DNA from: Streptomyces rishiriensis
GTDB lineage: Bacteria > Actinomycetota > Actinomycetes > Streptomycetales > Streptomycetaceae
DNA length: 64,000 nt
NCBI RefSeq assembly: GCF_003112535.1
Contig: NZ_BEWA01000001.1
Span: forward strand, 275,073-339,072
Direction: 5' to 3'
In this document: in pieces, positions 36,748-45,184 of the stretch
Numbering within the stretch: position 1 is the first letter of the stretch
Layout: every line of letters starts with the position of its first letter
Position numbers and translations under genes: made by a program
The notes under the pieces: generated by a model
The model's input: only the letters and a program-made list of their open reading frames with translations
What the model was told of the DNA's origin: nothing
Databases searched by the model: none

Positions 36748-37160
36748 ACGGTCTCGGCCTGGTGTTCTGCCGCCGCGCCCCCCTTTGATGTGGCGGGCAC
36801 GGGAGGGAGGTCGGTGCGGGCGCCGGCGGCATGATGGTGCGCGCGCACGCTTGTGGAGTCGACCGAGATGTCCCAGTCGATGTCGTCAGCCGCATCCGCC
36901 GCGGCCTGGACCTGCTGCAGAAGGCGTTCCCAGGTGCCGTCGCCCGACCACAGCCGGTGACGTTCGTAAACCGTTTTCCACGGCCCGAACCGCTCCGGGA
37001 GGTCTCGCCACTGAACCCCGGTCCGTACCCGGTGCAAAATCCCGTCGATCACCTGCCGGTGGTCACGCCACCTGCCGCACCGACCGTTGCTCACCGGCAG
37101 GAACGGTCGCAGCCGTGCCCACTCGGCATCCGACAGATCACCACGCTCACCCCGCCCCAT
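36654..37160 (-). CDS. IS5-family transposase, first frame (OrfA)
   Basis: N-terminal half: LSDAEWARLRPFLPVSNGR, the DUF4096-type domain with GVQWRDLPERFGPWKTVYERH, and the first catalytic Asp in DWDISVDSTSVRAHHHAAG. The reading frame shifts to OrfB in the overlap at 36654-36747. Confidence 0.87.
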   Translation of the reverse strand: MGRGERGDLSDAEWARLRPFLPVSNGRCGRWRDHRQVIDGILHRVRTGVQWRDLPERFGPWKTVYERHRLWSGDGTWERLLQQVQAAADAADDIDWDISVDSTSVRAHHHAAGARTDLPPVPATSKGGAAAEHQAETVWQSLVDRLVEVVQEARAWVARGVALPARSI

Positions 37161-37213
37161 GATGGGGCCAACGATGTGGACTCGATGGGGTTACGTGATC
37201 GGCCGGACAGCTC

Positions 37214-37512
37214 CTAAGCGGCGAGCTCCAAGGCGGAGTTGGCCCGGTGGTCGTGCTCGTAGTCGATCGGACTCTGATATCCACACACGCTGTGTAGTCG
37301 GTGTGTGTTGTAAAAGCCGGTGCTCCAGGTCGCGATCCGCAGTCGGGCCTCGGTGCGGGTGGCGAACGTGTGCCGGTAGACGTACTCGACCTTGAGCACG
37401 CTGTGGAACGCCTCGCTGACGGCGTTGTCGAAACACGACCCGACGCGGCCCATGGACCGGGTCACGCCCAAGCGACGACAGGCCCGGCGAAAGCGCCGGG
37501 AGCCGTATTCGG
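37214..37512 (-). pseudogene. IS3 OrfB, C-terminal part
   Basis: EYGSRRFRRACRRLGVTRSM, VGSCFDNAVSEAFHSVLKVE (DDE glutamate) and FYNTHRLHSVCGYQSP are the end of an IS3/IS2-type OrfB. It resumes immediately after the IS30 insert; the segment with the central HSDRG-type aspartate is missing. Confidence 0.85.
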
Positions 37513-37706
37513 CGAGTTCAACCAGTCGTTGCAACACCAAGCTGCAGTAGTGAGCGTAGCTGCTCCTCGAAGACCTCGGCCGGGGTCTTCCAGCCGAGGA
37601 TCTTGCGGGGTCGGATATTGATCGCCAGGGCGACGGCTTCGAGGTCCTCGGCGGACCACCGGGACAGGTCGGTGCCCTTCGGGAAACACTGACGCAGCAG
37701 CCCGTT
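37513..37706 (-). mobile_element. IS30-family 3' end inserted in IS3 OrfB
   Basis: The coding strand reads NGLLRQCFPKGTDLSRW, EDLEAVALAINIRPRKILGW and TPAEVFEEQLRSLLQ, the conserved C-terminus of Streptomyces IS30 transposases. It is followed by a terminal block like those of IS30 ends (about 37513-37545, GTTGCAACGACTGGTTGAAC on the minus strand). Only about 190 bp of the IS30 element remain. Confidence 0.8.
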
Positions 37707-38048
37707 CGTGATCTCGGTCAGGTCGCCGCACCACACCTGGTCAGGAGCGTCCGCGGTGAAGTCCCGCCGTACGAAGTCCGGGGCCGCCGACCGTTTGCCG
37801 GGCCGGGTCAGCCCGCGCCGTCGGCGGACCTTCCGTCCGGCCAGGCCGAGTTCGGCCATCAGACGGGCGACAGAGTTCACCGAGACCCGCCAGCCCGCGC
37901 GGACCAGGAGGAACCAGACCATCGGGGAGCCGTAGGTGCCGCCGGAGCCCTCGAAGATCTGCCGGATCACGTCGGCCAGCTGCCCGCGCCGGATCTCACG
38001 CGCGGTGGTGGGCTTGTCGCGCCACCTGTAGAACCAGGACTCCGACAC
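37707..38048 (-). pseudogene. IS3 OrfB, N-terminal part
   Basis: SESWFYRWRDKPTTAREIRR, IRQIFEGSGGTYGSPMV, ARLMAELGLAGRKVRRRRGL and FTADAPDQVWCGDLTEI. The first catalytic Asp is in the last of these, and the frame then passes into the IS30 fragment. The usual codons upstream of SESWFYRW are in another frame. Confidence 0.85.
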
Positions 38049-38146
38049 CCCCCAGAACCCGGCAGGCCAGGCGGTGCGGGACGTGGTGCTCGGTCCTCCG
38101 GTTACCGATGAACGCGGCCAGGGCGGCCGGGGCCGTTTCGGTCACT

Positions 38147-38494
38147 TCACCCAGAGGACCATGCATCGCTTGAGGACATCACGCTCCATCTCCAGCTCGC
38201 GGATCCGCTTGTTTTTCCCCGCCCCATCCCGCCGCAGTCGCTCCAAGCTCGGCCCGCTCGGCTTCGCGCAGCCGCCCACCCGGTGCGGGCTCGGCAGGCT
38301 GGTCGGAACGACGCCGGCCCGTTGCGCCGCCACCGCGACACCCAGCTGTGCAGCGTGCCGGAATGCACACCGAGCTCCTCGGCGACCTCCGGGATCGGCC
38401 TGCCCGACTCGATCACAATGCGTACAGCACCCTCGCGAAACTCAGGCGTGTGCGTCCGTTGCTTGGACCCCATGAACCCCAACTTCCCCTGCAA
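38147..38494 (-). pseudogene. IS3 OrfA, frameshifted
   Basis: Helix-turn-helix start MGSKQRTHTPEFREGAVRIV and VAEELGVHSGTLHSWVSRW in one frame. It continues as PAEPAPGGRLREAERAEL in a second frame and as GKNKRIRELEMERDVLKRCM (leucine-zipper region) in a third. Two frame changes are therefore needed to restore the protein. Confidence 0.85.
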
Positions 38495-38562
38495 TCACGG
38501 ACTCCACGCTACGAGGGGAGGGACACCGTCAGCGCCTACGCGCAGGCCAAGTCCTGACCGCT

Positions 38563-39780
38563 CTACCGCGAAGCCGCCTCCGGCTTCGTGATCGCATCGG
38601 CTATCCGCAGGGTCATCTGCAACTGGGTGGCATCACGGTGCGTCGGTGTCCACGAGAACACCGCGCTGCGCGCAAGGTCCCGCGTGGCCACCATGGCCGA
38701 GTTGTATCCGTACCGCTCCCCTGTCTTGCCCCACAGGGACACGCCGTTGACCGTGACCGTCTGAAGGCCCACGCTGTAGCGGGCCGGGGAGCCGTCCACC
38801 ATCCGTACCTCCGGCGCCGGCAGGGCGAACATCTTGTCCAGCGTCGCCCTCGGCAGCAGCTTGCCCGGTGTGAACAGGGCTGTGATGAAGCGGTTCAGAT
38901 CGCGTGTGGTCGAGATGATTTCGCCCTCGCCCCACGCCTCGGACTGGTTGTATTCCGTCGCGTCCTGCAGGGTGCCGTCCGACATCGCCAGGTAGCCGTG
39001 GACGTGACGGCCGTGGATCTTCGGGTCGTTGCCCGGGAAGGACGTGTGACGCAGGCCCAGCGGACGCAGGATGCGGTCGCCGATCACCTTGCCGTACGGC
39101 TTGCCCGTCACCTTTTCGAGCAGCAGGGCCGCCAGGACGTAGTTCATGCCCCGGTACTCCTGCTTCGTGCCCGGCGTGAACTTCATCGGGGCGTCCTCGG
39201 GGAGAGCGGCCACCAGCTGCATCGGCGTCCACTGGTCGTAGCGGTGCTCAAGGATCTGCTCCGGGGTGTCGGTCCGCTGAGAGTCGGGGATGCGCTCGTC
39301 CGGCAACCCGCTCGTGTGGTTGAGGAGTTGCGAGACCTTGATCGGGGCGTAGCCGTCGGGAAGGACGCCGGGCAGGTAGTCCTGAACAGGCCTGTCCAGG
39401 TCCAACCGGCCCTCCGCCGAGAGCTGCAGCACGGCCGTCGCCACGAAGACCTTCGTGATGCTGCCCGCACGGAACGTGTCGTCCTGGCAGACCGGTGCGC
39501 CCGTCCTTCTGTCCTCTACTCCTGCCGTGCCGTACCAATGTCCCGCCTTGCCGCTGATCAGCAGCTGAGCGGCCGTCGCCTGCGGGTGGTCCAGATCGGA
39601 GATCGCGGCGCGGAGCGCCGCCGTATCGAGCGGCGGGAGCGTGGTGGACGCGGGCGAAGTCGCAGGCGGCGGCGTGGCAGCTACAGCAGCAGGGGCCGCG
39701 GCGGCCGCGAGGAGGGCGACGGTCACAGCGCCACTCACGAGGGCCCGGCGAGACAGGAAGGTCGAAGTCATGACGATCAT
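38563..39780 (-). CDS. Secreted serine hydrolase of the beta-lactamase / DD-peptidase fold
   Basis: About 405 residues. Signal peptide: STFLSRRALVSGAVTVALLA, then an Ala-rich cleavage site; the RR pair suggests Tat or Sec export. Catalytic motifs: FRAGSITKVFVATAV (SxxK nucleophile), LLNHTSGLPD, EYRGMNYVLAALLLE at the YxN position, and SLWGKTGERYG (KTG). Oddity: the second motif reads Y-R-G rather than Y-x-N. The ATG at 39780 is preferred because GGCGG lies 4 nt upstream; the ATG at 39771 is too far from it. The role is likely cell-wall D-Ala carboxypeptidase or esterase. It resembles the gene at 41761-43056. Confidence 0.88.
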   Translation of the reverse strand: MIVMTSTFLSRRALVSGAVTVALLAAAAAPAAVAATPPPATSPASTTLPPLDTAALRAAISDLDHPQATAAQLLISGKAGHWYGTAGVEDRRTGAPVCQDDTFRAGSITKVFVATAVLQLSAEGRLDLDRPVQDYLPGVLPDGYAPIKVSQLLNHTSGLPDERIPDSQRTDTPEQILEHRYDQWTPMQLVAALPEDAPMKFTPGTKQEYRGMNYVLAALLLEKVTGKPYGKVIGDRILRPLGLRHTSFPGNDPKIHGRHVHGYLAMSDGTLQDATEYNQSEAWGEGEIISTTRDLNRFITALFTPGKLLPRATLDKMFALPAPEVRMVDGSPARYSVGLQTVTVNGVSLWGKTGERYGYNSAMVATRDLARSAVFSWTPTHRDATQLQMTLRIADAITKPEAASR

Positions 39781-39940
39781 GATTCCGCCACGCCCTGGCG
39801 GTGCCATCCGGGAACACCCCCATCCTCCCCCTGACACGTCCCTGACGACCGGTCAGGGTTGGTGTGTTGACCCTCCTCGGGATCGTCCTCGTGATCCACC
39901 TGGACTGGAGTCCCGGATACCCGACCAGCAACATGCCGCC

Positions 39941-40325
39941 CTACAAGTGACGCGAGGACACGTCAGAACTGCCGAACTCCTTGGTTCCGGCCACGGCGTC
40001 GACGAACGGGCGGACGTCGGTGCCCTGCGGCCATAAGGTGGTGGCCAGGTCGACGACCCTGGCCTGGTTGATCGGGTACTCGTCGGTCTGGGCGGACTGT
40101 TCGCCGGTTCGGGCGGCGGCGGCCCAGGAAAGGACGAGACCTGCGTTGTTGACCACAGCCACCTTCTGCACGCAGGGCTGGGCCTGCGAGGGCGCGGCCG
40201 CAGCGGTGACCGCGGGCAGGCAGGCCAGTGCCGTCGCGCTCGCCAGGATCGCGGCCGACCGAGAGGGACTCCCTTCCGACCGGGACGGTCCCGGCCAGTG
40301 ACCGCCGAGTGACCCGACGTTCCAT
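39941..40325 (-). pseudogene. Small secreted protein, frameshifted start and truncated end
   Basis: One frame reads ILASATALACLPAVTAAAAP (signal peptide), then QPCVQKVAVVNNAGLVLSW, DEYPINQARVVDLATTLWPQ and TDVRPFVDAVAGTKEFG before a premature end. Relatives are secreted Streptomyces proteins of about 120-140 residues with a CVxxVxVxNxAG opening. The only good start (MERRVTRRSLAG at 40325) is in another frame, so one frame change at about 40255 is needed, and the conserved last about 25 residues are missing. Confidence 0.55.
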
Positions 40326-40500
40326 CAGGAAACCTCTGTGTCGCAGGAGTCAAGAGTTGCCGGCCACGTCGGCTTCCTGCCCGGGCAGACGTGCCGACGC
40401 GTCGACACAGCGCTCGGGGCCCAGGTTTCTCCGGGCCGTCAGAGCGCGCACCTCGGCCCGACCGGCCGGACAGGCCTGTGTCCATGCCATGATCTGCGGC

Positions 40501-40914
40501 ATGAGCACAGACACCGGGCACTCGGGGATCGTCTACTGGCGGCGCAGCCTGTGGAACGGCGCGCACTGCGAGCCCGTGCTGGTCACCCTGCGTCCCGACA
40601 GCCTGCACGTGCGGGACCGCTCGCTCAGCACCGTTCTGCAGGTCGACCCGCATGCGGTCTCCGCCCGGCTCTCCCGGCTCGGCACTCTCGTGCTGAAAGC
40701 CGACGGGCGGCGCTACGCCCTGGCCGGACGGGGCGCTTCCCTGTCCCCCGCACCGAGCGCGGAGCAGCAGCGGGCTTCGGAGCACGCCGGAAGCGGATCA
40801 CGGGGACCGGCCGCTTCCGGCGGCGTCGTGGACCAGTTGCTCAACGGTGGAGCGGCGGCACGCATGCGTGACTGGTACGCCCGGTTGATCGCCGCCGGAG
40901 CCCGGGCGAGCTGA
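40501..40914 (+). CDS. Hypothetical Streptomyces protein
   Basis: 137 residues, ATG 40501. A compact N-terminal beta-rich part (HSGIVYWRRSLWNG, VLVTLRPDSLHVRDRSL, LVLKADGRRYALAGRG) resembles a PH-like or small beta-barrel domain. A disordered Ser/Gly/Ala linker and a C-terminal helix (GAAARMRDWYARLIAAGARA) follow. Coding bias is good. No family name can be given. It is followed by a membrane-protein gene 190 bp on. Confidence 0.65.
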   Translation: MSTDTGHSGIVYWRRSLWNGAHCEPVLVTLRPDSLHVRDRSLSTVLQVDPHAVSARLSRLGTLVLKADGRRYALAGRGASLSPAPSAEQQRASEHAGSGSRGPAASGGVVDQLLNGGAAARMRDWYARLIAAGARAS

Positions 40915-41103
40915 CCCGGCTTATCACCAGGTCGCCACTGACGCGACAGTCGTCTCCCCGTCCCCGTCCCCGTCGGCGGTGAGCGATGACCCCTCTGATG
41001 AGAAGGCAAAGGAGGCAATGGGGACTGGGCACCGACGGCATCGGGGGACGCTGTCCGTGACGGCCTTCCATCGCCGCCGTGTGGAAGAGAGTGGAGAGCA
41101 ACC

Positions 41104-41721
41104 GTGACTGACCGCCGCACAGAGTTTGTCGTATCCCCGGACAAGAGCCGGTTCGGACGCGTTGCCCTGGCCGTGGTACCGGCGGTCCTCGTGCCGGGCA
41201 TCAGCATGACGCGCCTGCTCGCGAACGGGCGCGGCACCAGTGAGGGGCTCGGGCCGATGTCGATACCCGCGGCCATCGCTCTCGTCGCGCTCCCCTTCCT
41301 GTGGTACCTGGCCTATGCGGTCCTGCACACCGTGAACGCGTACGTGGCTTTCGCCGACGGCGCCGTTCTGGTGCGCAACTGGGCACGCCGGCTGACCGTC
41401 ATCGAAGGACCCGGCTCCGTGGCGCGAACCCACATCAACTCCAGCGGCATCGCCGGTGCCGTGCTCGTCGTGAGTGACGACCGCGCCGCCGTCATGCTCA
41501 ATCCCCGCCAGTGGCGTGAGGCCGAGCTCGAGAAGGTGTGGCGCAGGGCGGCTCTTCCTGAGAAGTTCGGGGGTACCCCGACCCCACGTGAGCTTCGCAA
41601 GCGTTACCCGACGATCCGGATACCGCTGTACATCCGGTATCCCGGCGTCGTCTACACGTTCTGGACCATCCTCGTCATTCTCTACATCGGAGTGGTGGTG
41701 AACGTCTTCGCCCGCATCTGA
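41104..41721 (+). CDS. Membrane protein with central beta domain
   Basis: 205 residues, ATG 41104. Two TM segments near the N-terminus (RVALAVVPAVLVPGISM; AIALVALPFLWYLAYAVLH) are followed by a soluble beta-rich middle (YVAFADGAVLVRNWARRLTV, DRAAVMLNPRQWREAE). It ends with a last TM segment (VVYTFWTILVILYIGVVV). The pattern is that of bacterial PH-domain (bPH2-like) membrane proteins of unknown role. No operon partner is certain. Confidence 0.7.
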   Translation: MTDRRTEFVVSPDKSRFGRVALAVVPAVLVPGISMTRLLANGRGTSEGLGPMSIPAAIALVALPFLWYLAYAVLHTVNAYVAFADGAVLVRNWARRLTVIEGPGSVARTHINSSGIAGAVLVVSDDRAAVMLNPRQWREAELEKVWRRAALPEKFGGTPTPRELRKRYPTIRIPLYIRYPGVVYTFWTILVILYIGVVVNVFARI

Positions 41722-41760
41722 GGGTCCGACGAATTGGACGCGGACGACGTGGCGTGCGGG

Positions 41761-43056
41761 TCAGTCGAACATGGCGCAGTGGACCGCGTCCATCAGGGCC
41801 GCGCCGGTCCGGTGCGCCTCCTTGGTGAGCGTGGACGTGGTGAAGTAGAAGGAAGCCGTGCGACGGCCGGTGGAGTCGGTGACGTTGTAGGTCGCATAGC
41901 CAGGGACGACGCCCACATGGTCCCAGACCGTGCCGCAGGAGGTCTTCGCCGTCTCGATGCCCAACCCGTAGCCGAGCTCGTCCGGGTCCTCCGGCCCGCT
42001 CTCCGGCACGGTCGTGCGCATCTCGGCCAGTTGGGCGGCGGACAGCAAGCGGCCCGACATCAGCGCATTGTAGAAGCGGGACCAGTCAGCGGCGGTGGAC
42101 ACGATCGCGGCATCCGCTCCGGCGGCCGTGACGTAGTCGCCCGTGACGTCCACGTGGTCGTCGTGCTGCGGTCCGGCGTAGTGCCTGAACTCCTCGGGGA
42201 CGCCCGCGGGCATGTGGGCGGCGTCGGGCTCGTATCCGTGCGCGTGCCGGTCGTGCCAGGCGGAGCCGGTGGCGTAGAAGGTGTGGTGGAGCCTGAGAGG
42301 TTCGGTGATCCGGTCCCGGACCAGCGCTGCGAGCGTCTTCCCGGTGGCCTTCTCCAGGACGGCACCGATCGCGATGTAGTTGGTGTTGCTGTACGACCAC
42401 TCGGTGCCGGGCTCGAACAGTGCCGGGTGTCCGTTCACAAGGTCCAGGATTTCCGTCGACGTCCACACGTGGGAGTCCCAGCCGGTGAGCGCCGGTGCGA
42501 GGGCGGGGTCCTCGGTGTAGTCGAACAGCCCGCTGGTGTGGTTGAGCAGCATGCGCAGGGTGATCGCCCTGCCGTTGCGCACTTCGCCGGGCAGCCACTT
42601 GTCGACCGGGTCGGCCAGAGCGAGTCTGTGCTCGGCGACCAGTTGCAGGACGAGGGTGGCCATCACCGTCTTGGTGTTGGACGCTTCTCGCACCTCGTCG
42701 TCCGCCCGCAACCGATGGTCCTTCTTCGTCCAGGCGGCCTGCTCGGAGATCTCGATCGGCCTGCCGTGACCGTCGTCCACCCGCACGACTACCCCAGGCA
42801 CTCCCTCGTCCACCAACTTCCGCGCCAACTCCCGCAGGTGAGCGCGCGCCTTCGCAGTGCGGTCCCGCGGGGTCGCCGGGGGCAGGCGAAGGCCGCCGGC
42901 CGCACTTTCCCGGACCGCCGCACTCTCATCGATCGTGTTCGCACTCGACGGGGCCGCAGCCATGGGCACCACGAGGGCCGCGGACACGACAACCGTTGCT
43001 ACTGCGCGTAGCGCCCTCAATGGGAAGCGCCCTCGAACGCCCACACGTACGCGCAA
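41761..43056 (-). CDS. Secreted serine hydrolase / D-Ala-D-Ala carboxypeptidase-like
   Basis: About 431 residues. A TTG at 43056 is the best start: AAGGAG lies 6 nt upstream, and it gives a clean signal peptide (basic RVRVGVRGRFPLRALR, then AVATVVVSAALVVPMAAAP). Catalytic motifs: REASNTKTVMATLVL (SxxK), MLLNHTSGLFDY, EWSYSNTNYIAIGAVLE (YxN) and VWDHVGVVPGY (HxG in place of KTG). Typical of the class C beta-lactamase/DD-peptidase superfamily, acting outside the cell. Longer in-frame readings to 43182 lack a ribosome site. Confidence 0.9.
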   Translation of the reverse strand: MRVRVGVRGRFPLRALRAVATVVVSAALVVPMAAAPSSANTIDESAAVRESAAGGLRLPPATPRDRTAKARAHLRELARKLVDEGVPGVVVRVDDGHGRPIEISEQAAWTKKDHRLRADDEVREASNTKTVMATLVLQLVAEHRLALADPVDKWLPGEVRNGRAITLRMLLNHTSGLFDYTEDPALAPALTGWDSHVWTSTEILDLVNGHPALFEPGTEWSYSNTNYIAIGAVLEKATGKTLAALVRDRITEPLRLHHTFYATGSAWHDRHAHGYEPDAAHMPAGVPEEFRHYAGPQHDDHVDVTGDYVTAAGADAAIVSTAADWSRFYNALMSGRLLSAAQLAEMRTTVPESGPEDPDELGYGLGIETAKTSCGTVWDHVGVVPGYATYNVTDSTGRRTASFYFTTSTLTKEAHRTGAALMDAVHCAMFD

Positions 43057-43367
43057 TTCGCACTCCTTCACAATCCGGGAAGGTGGTCGGGCACCATCGG
43101 GGATCCGGGGGGCGAACACAGGCTCCGCTTCGGCGAGTTGTCGTGCAACCCTGGGCGAAGCCGGGTCCGGCCGGCCCTGCACGGGCCCGGTGCGCCCCTC
43201 GGAGAATAGCCGAAGGCGGGAAGAAGTGATGACTGTCGGTTACTTGATTGTCTTCCCGATGCTTTCTTCCTGAGCGGAGCCCGCGAGACGGGCGGTTCCC
43301 CTGAGAGAACGCGCGCCTCCGCCCCCTGCCCCCGGGCGGACGCCCCCTGCTCCCGCGGTGCTCTGGG
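43057..43367. other. Intergenic, no gene seen
   Basis: Lies between two minus-strand genes. Contains the promoter of the serine hydrolase (right part of the hydrolase leader) and a C/G-rich stretch near 43310-43350 that could form a hairpin after the DUF6584-like gene. Nothing else stands out. Confidence 0.4.
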
Positions 43368-43910
43368 TCACTCGAAGAGGGCGGCGACTCCTCTGATCCA
43401 GATCGCGAGGAACGCAAGGGCGATCACCAGGCTGCCGACGCCCGCCAGCACGCCTGCGACCGTCCATGGCTCGAAGGGCGCCTTGTGCTGCTCTTCCAGT
43501 TCGCCGTAGGAGGCGGGGTCGTCCCAGTCGACGGGGCGCCCCAGTTCCTCGGCGCAGGCGGTCCGCACTGCGAGCAACTGCTTCTCCGCGAAGGATGTGG
43601 CAGCCAACGCCTCGGGGCCGCGCCAGGCGAGGGCCTTCATCCGCCACCCGGGAGACCCGTAGCGCGACTCGAAGGCGGCGGTCTCGTCCGCGTCGCGGTC
43701 CTCTTCGAGGAACATCCAGCGTCCGGCCTCGGCGGCGTCGCCGTAGCGCCGGTACACCTCGGCCAGACGCCGACGGAGCGTCAGGTCGTGCGGAAAGGAC
43801 GAGATGAGACCGCGCAGACGCTGGCGCGCGACGGGAATCCGGCCGGCGGCCAGGTCTGCGTCGACTCGGGCAAGCGTCTCACTCAGGGGCATGAACACAT
43901 GATCGCTCAT
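43368..43910 (-). CDS. DUF6584-like protein with C-terminal TM anchor
   Basis: 180 residues. The N-terminal helical part has a TPR-like feel (MPLSETLARVDADLAAGRIP, RQRLRGLISSFPHDLTLRRRL, EVYRRYGDAAEAGRWMFLEE). The middle carries FAEKQLLAVRTACAEELGRP, and a single TM helix lies near the end (WTVAGVLAGVGSLVIALAFL). The architecture matches Streptomyces DUF6584 proteins, of unknown role. ATG 43910 fits the start of the conserved region; the frame stays open far upstream without family similarity. Confidence 0.78.
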   Translation of the reverse strand: MSDHVFMPLSETLARVDADLAAGRIPVARQRLRGLISSFPHDLTLRRRLAEVYRRYGDAAEAGRWMFLEEDRDADETAAFESRYGSPGWRMKALAWRGPEALAATSFAEKQLLAVRTACAEELGRPVDWDDPASYGELEEQHKAPFEPWTVAGVLAGVGSLVIALAFLAIWIRGVAALFE

Positions 43911-44017
43911 CCCACTGATCCTCGTCGATCTGGTTTGCCGCTCAGCACCGCGCGGTCGCGTGACAGGCGTCCCCTCGGTCCGTCGCGCTCCCGCCCGCCT
44001 GGCGAACGTCGGCAGTG

Positions 44018-44430
44018 TCAGGTGAATTGGAAGAAGAGCGTGTCCTGGGTGTACCAGTCGATGTTCTTCGTGGCGTACTCCCACTCGACGTGCTCCGACT
44101 CGAGCGTTTCGCTCAGCTCTTGAACGTCGTACTGGAAGTCGGGGTCCATCTCGTCCCGGACGGCGCGGTGGGCCTCGGCGGCCGGATTGGCCCTGTCGAG
44201 CGCACGTCGACGGCCTCGCGCAGCAGGGCGCCCTGCGCGCGGGGCGCGACCAGTGCGCCGAGTCGGTGCCCGGCGGCCGGCCCGGGCCCGCGACCGCGAC
44301 CCGGCGGGCGCGCTCACCGGCGGCCGGCTGGCCCCGGTGCATGTCGTAGGCGGCGATCATCGTGTCGAGCGCACGGGCTCCCGAGGAGTGCGCGACCGGC
44401 AGCCGACGCAGGCGCGGGACCCGGTAACAA
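44018..44430 (-). pseudogene. Decayed gene, C-terminus of an unknown protein
   Basis: The last about 60 residues are well preserved: RANPAAEAHRAVRDEMDPDF, then QYDVQELSETLESEHVEWE and IDWYTQDTLFFQF before the stop at 44018. Upstream, plausible pieces (ALDTMIAAYDMHRG near 44340; GALLREAVDVRS near 44210) lie in different frames. No complete frame exists, so this is a frameshifted or eroded gene. I do not recognise the family. Confidence 0.5.
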
Positions 44431-44558
44431 GCCTGACGTCGACTCAGGCACTCGGGCATGATGATCGATTGCATGGGTGGCCGGTCATGGCGGATACCGA
44501 CCGGAGGGATGGCGCGACCCCATAGTCTGAGCCCCGTCCGCACTGTCTGGGGGGAGCA

Positions 44559-45038
44559 ATGACCAGTAGGTTCACCGAGTTGGTTGTCGACTGCCATGAT
44601 CCGGAGCGGATCGCGGCCTTCTGGTGCGCGGTCCTGGGCTTCCAGGTGATCGGCCGGAGCGAGGGCAAGGTCGAGATCGGCTCCTGGGAGCCGACCGTCG
44701 AGGAGGTCCGGGCCCGCCAGATGCCGCCCACCCTGCTCTTCATCCAGGTCCCCGAGAGCAAGGCCGTGAAGAACCGGCTCCATCTGGACGTCAGCCCGAT
44801 CGACGCCGGGACCGACGAGGAGGTGGCGAGGCTGATCGGCCTCGGCGCCGTCAAGGCAGACGTGGGCCAGGACCCCGGCCGGAGCTGGGTGGTCATGGCC
44901 GACCCCGAGGGCAACGAGTTCGACGTCGTGCGCACATTGGCACCGTCCGATGCGATGGACACGCAGAAGAGTCAGGGACTCTCCGGTGGATCGGCTGGCT
45001 GTTGCAGTTCCAGAGCTCCACGATCTCCCCGACCTTGA
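44559..45038 (+). CDS. VOC-superfamily (glyoxalase-like) protein
   Basis: 159 residues, ATG 44559 with GGGGAG upstream. Two beta-alpha-beta-beta-beta halves of the vicinal-oxygen-chelate fold: FTELVVDCHDPERIAAFWCA, VLGFQVIGRSEGKVEIG, LLFIQVPESKAVKNRLHLDV and WVVMADPEGNEFDVV. Candidate metal ligands are the His in HLDV and the Glu of NEFDVV. The last about 25 residues (after TLAP) are unconserved and may extend past the original end. Possible roles are dioxygenase, glyoxalase or resistance protein; no context fixes one. Confidence 0.8.
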   Translation: MTSRFTELVVDCHDPERIAAFWCAVLGFQVIGRSEGKVEIGSWEPTVEEVRARQMPPTLLFIQVPESKAVKNRLHLDVSPIDAGTDEEVARLIGLGAVKADVGQDPGRSWVVMADPEGNEFDVVRTLAPSDAMDTQKSQGLSGGSAGCCSSRAPRSPRP

Positions 45039-45184
45039 GCGAGGGGGACGCGATCGCGGCGGCGCGTCCCACGGCCCCCGCGCTGAGCTTCCTCCGAGGA
45101 CGTGCCGCTGCGTTCATGCGTGTTCCCTCCTGTCGAGACGTGCTGTTCTCCGGGCGCCGGTGCCGGTGCCGGTGCCCGGAGGCG

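Larger units (their letters stand above)
35579..37214 (-). mobile_element. IS5/IS427-type element with passenger gene
   Basis: Outer inverted repeats GGAGCTGTCCGGCCGATCA (from 35579) and its complement (ending 37214) match over about 22 bp with one mismatch. Each side is bordered by TA (35577-35578 and 37215-37216), the target duplication expected for this group. Inside are a two-frame transposase (36238-37160) and, unusually, an unrelated plus-strand gene (35660-36178). A weak repeat-like block GTCCGCCCGGCGATCA at 36205-36220 might be the true left end of a simple 1.0-kb IS, in which case the 35579 repeat belongs to another copy. Confidence 0.7.
37214..38494 (-). mobile_element. Decayed IS3-family element containing an IS30 fragment
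   Basis: An OrfA with two frame changes is followed by an OrfB whose middle is replaced by an IS30 3' end. The element abuts the IS5 right end: the OrfB stop codon (37214-37216) uses the TA beside the IS5 repeat. All coding parts are broken, so the element is dead. Confidence 0.8.
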
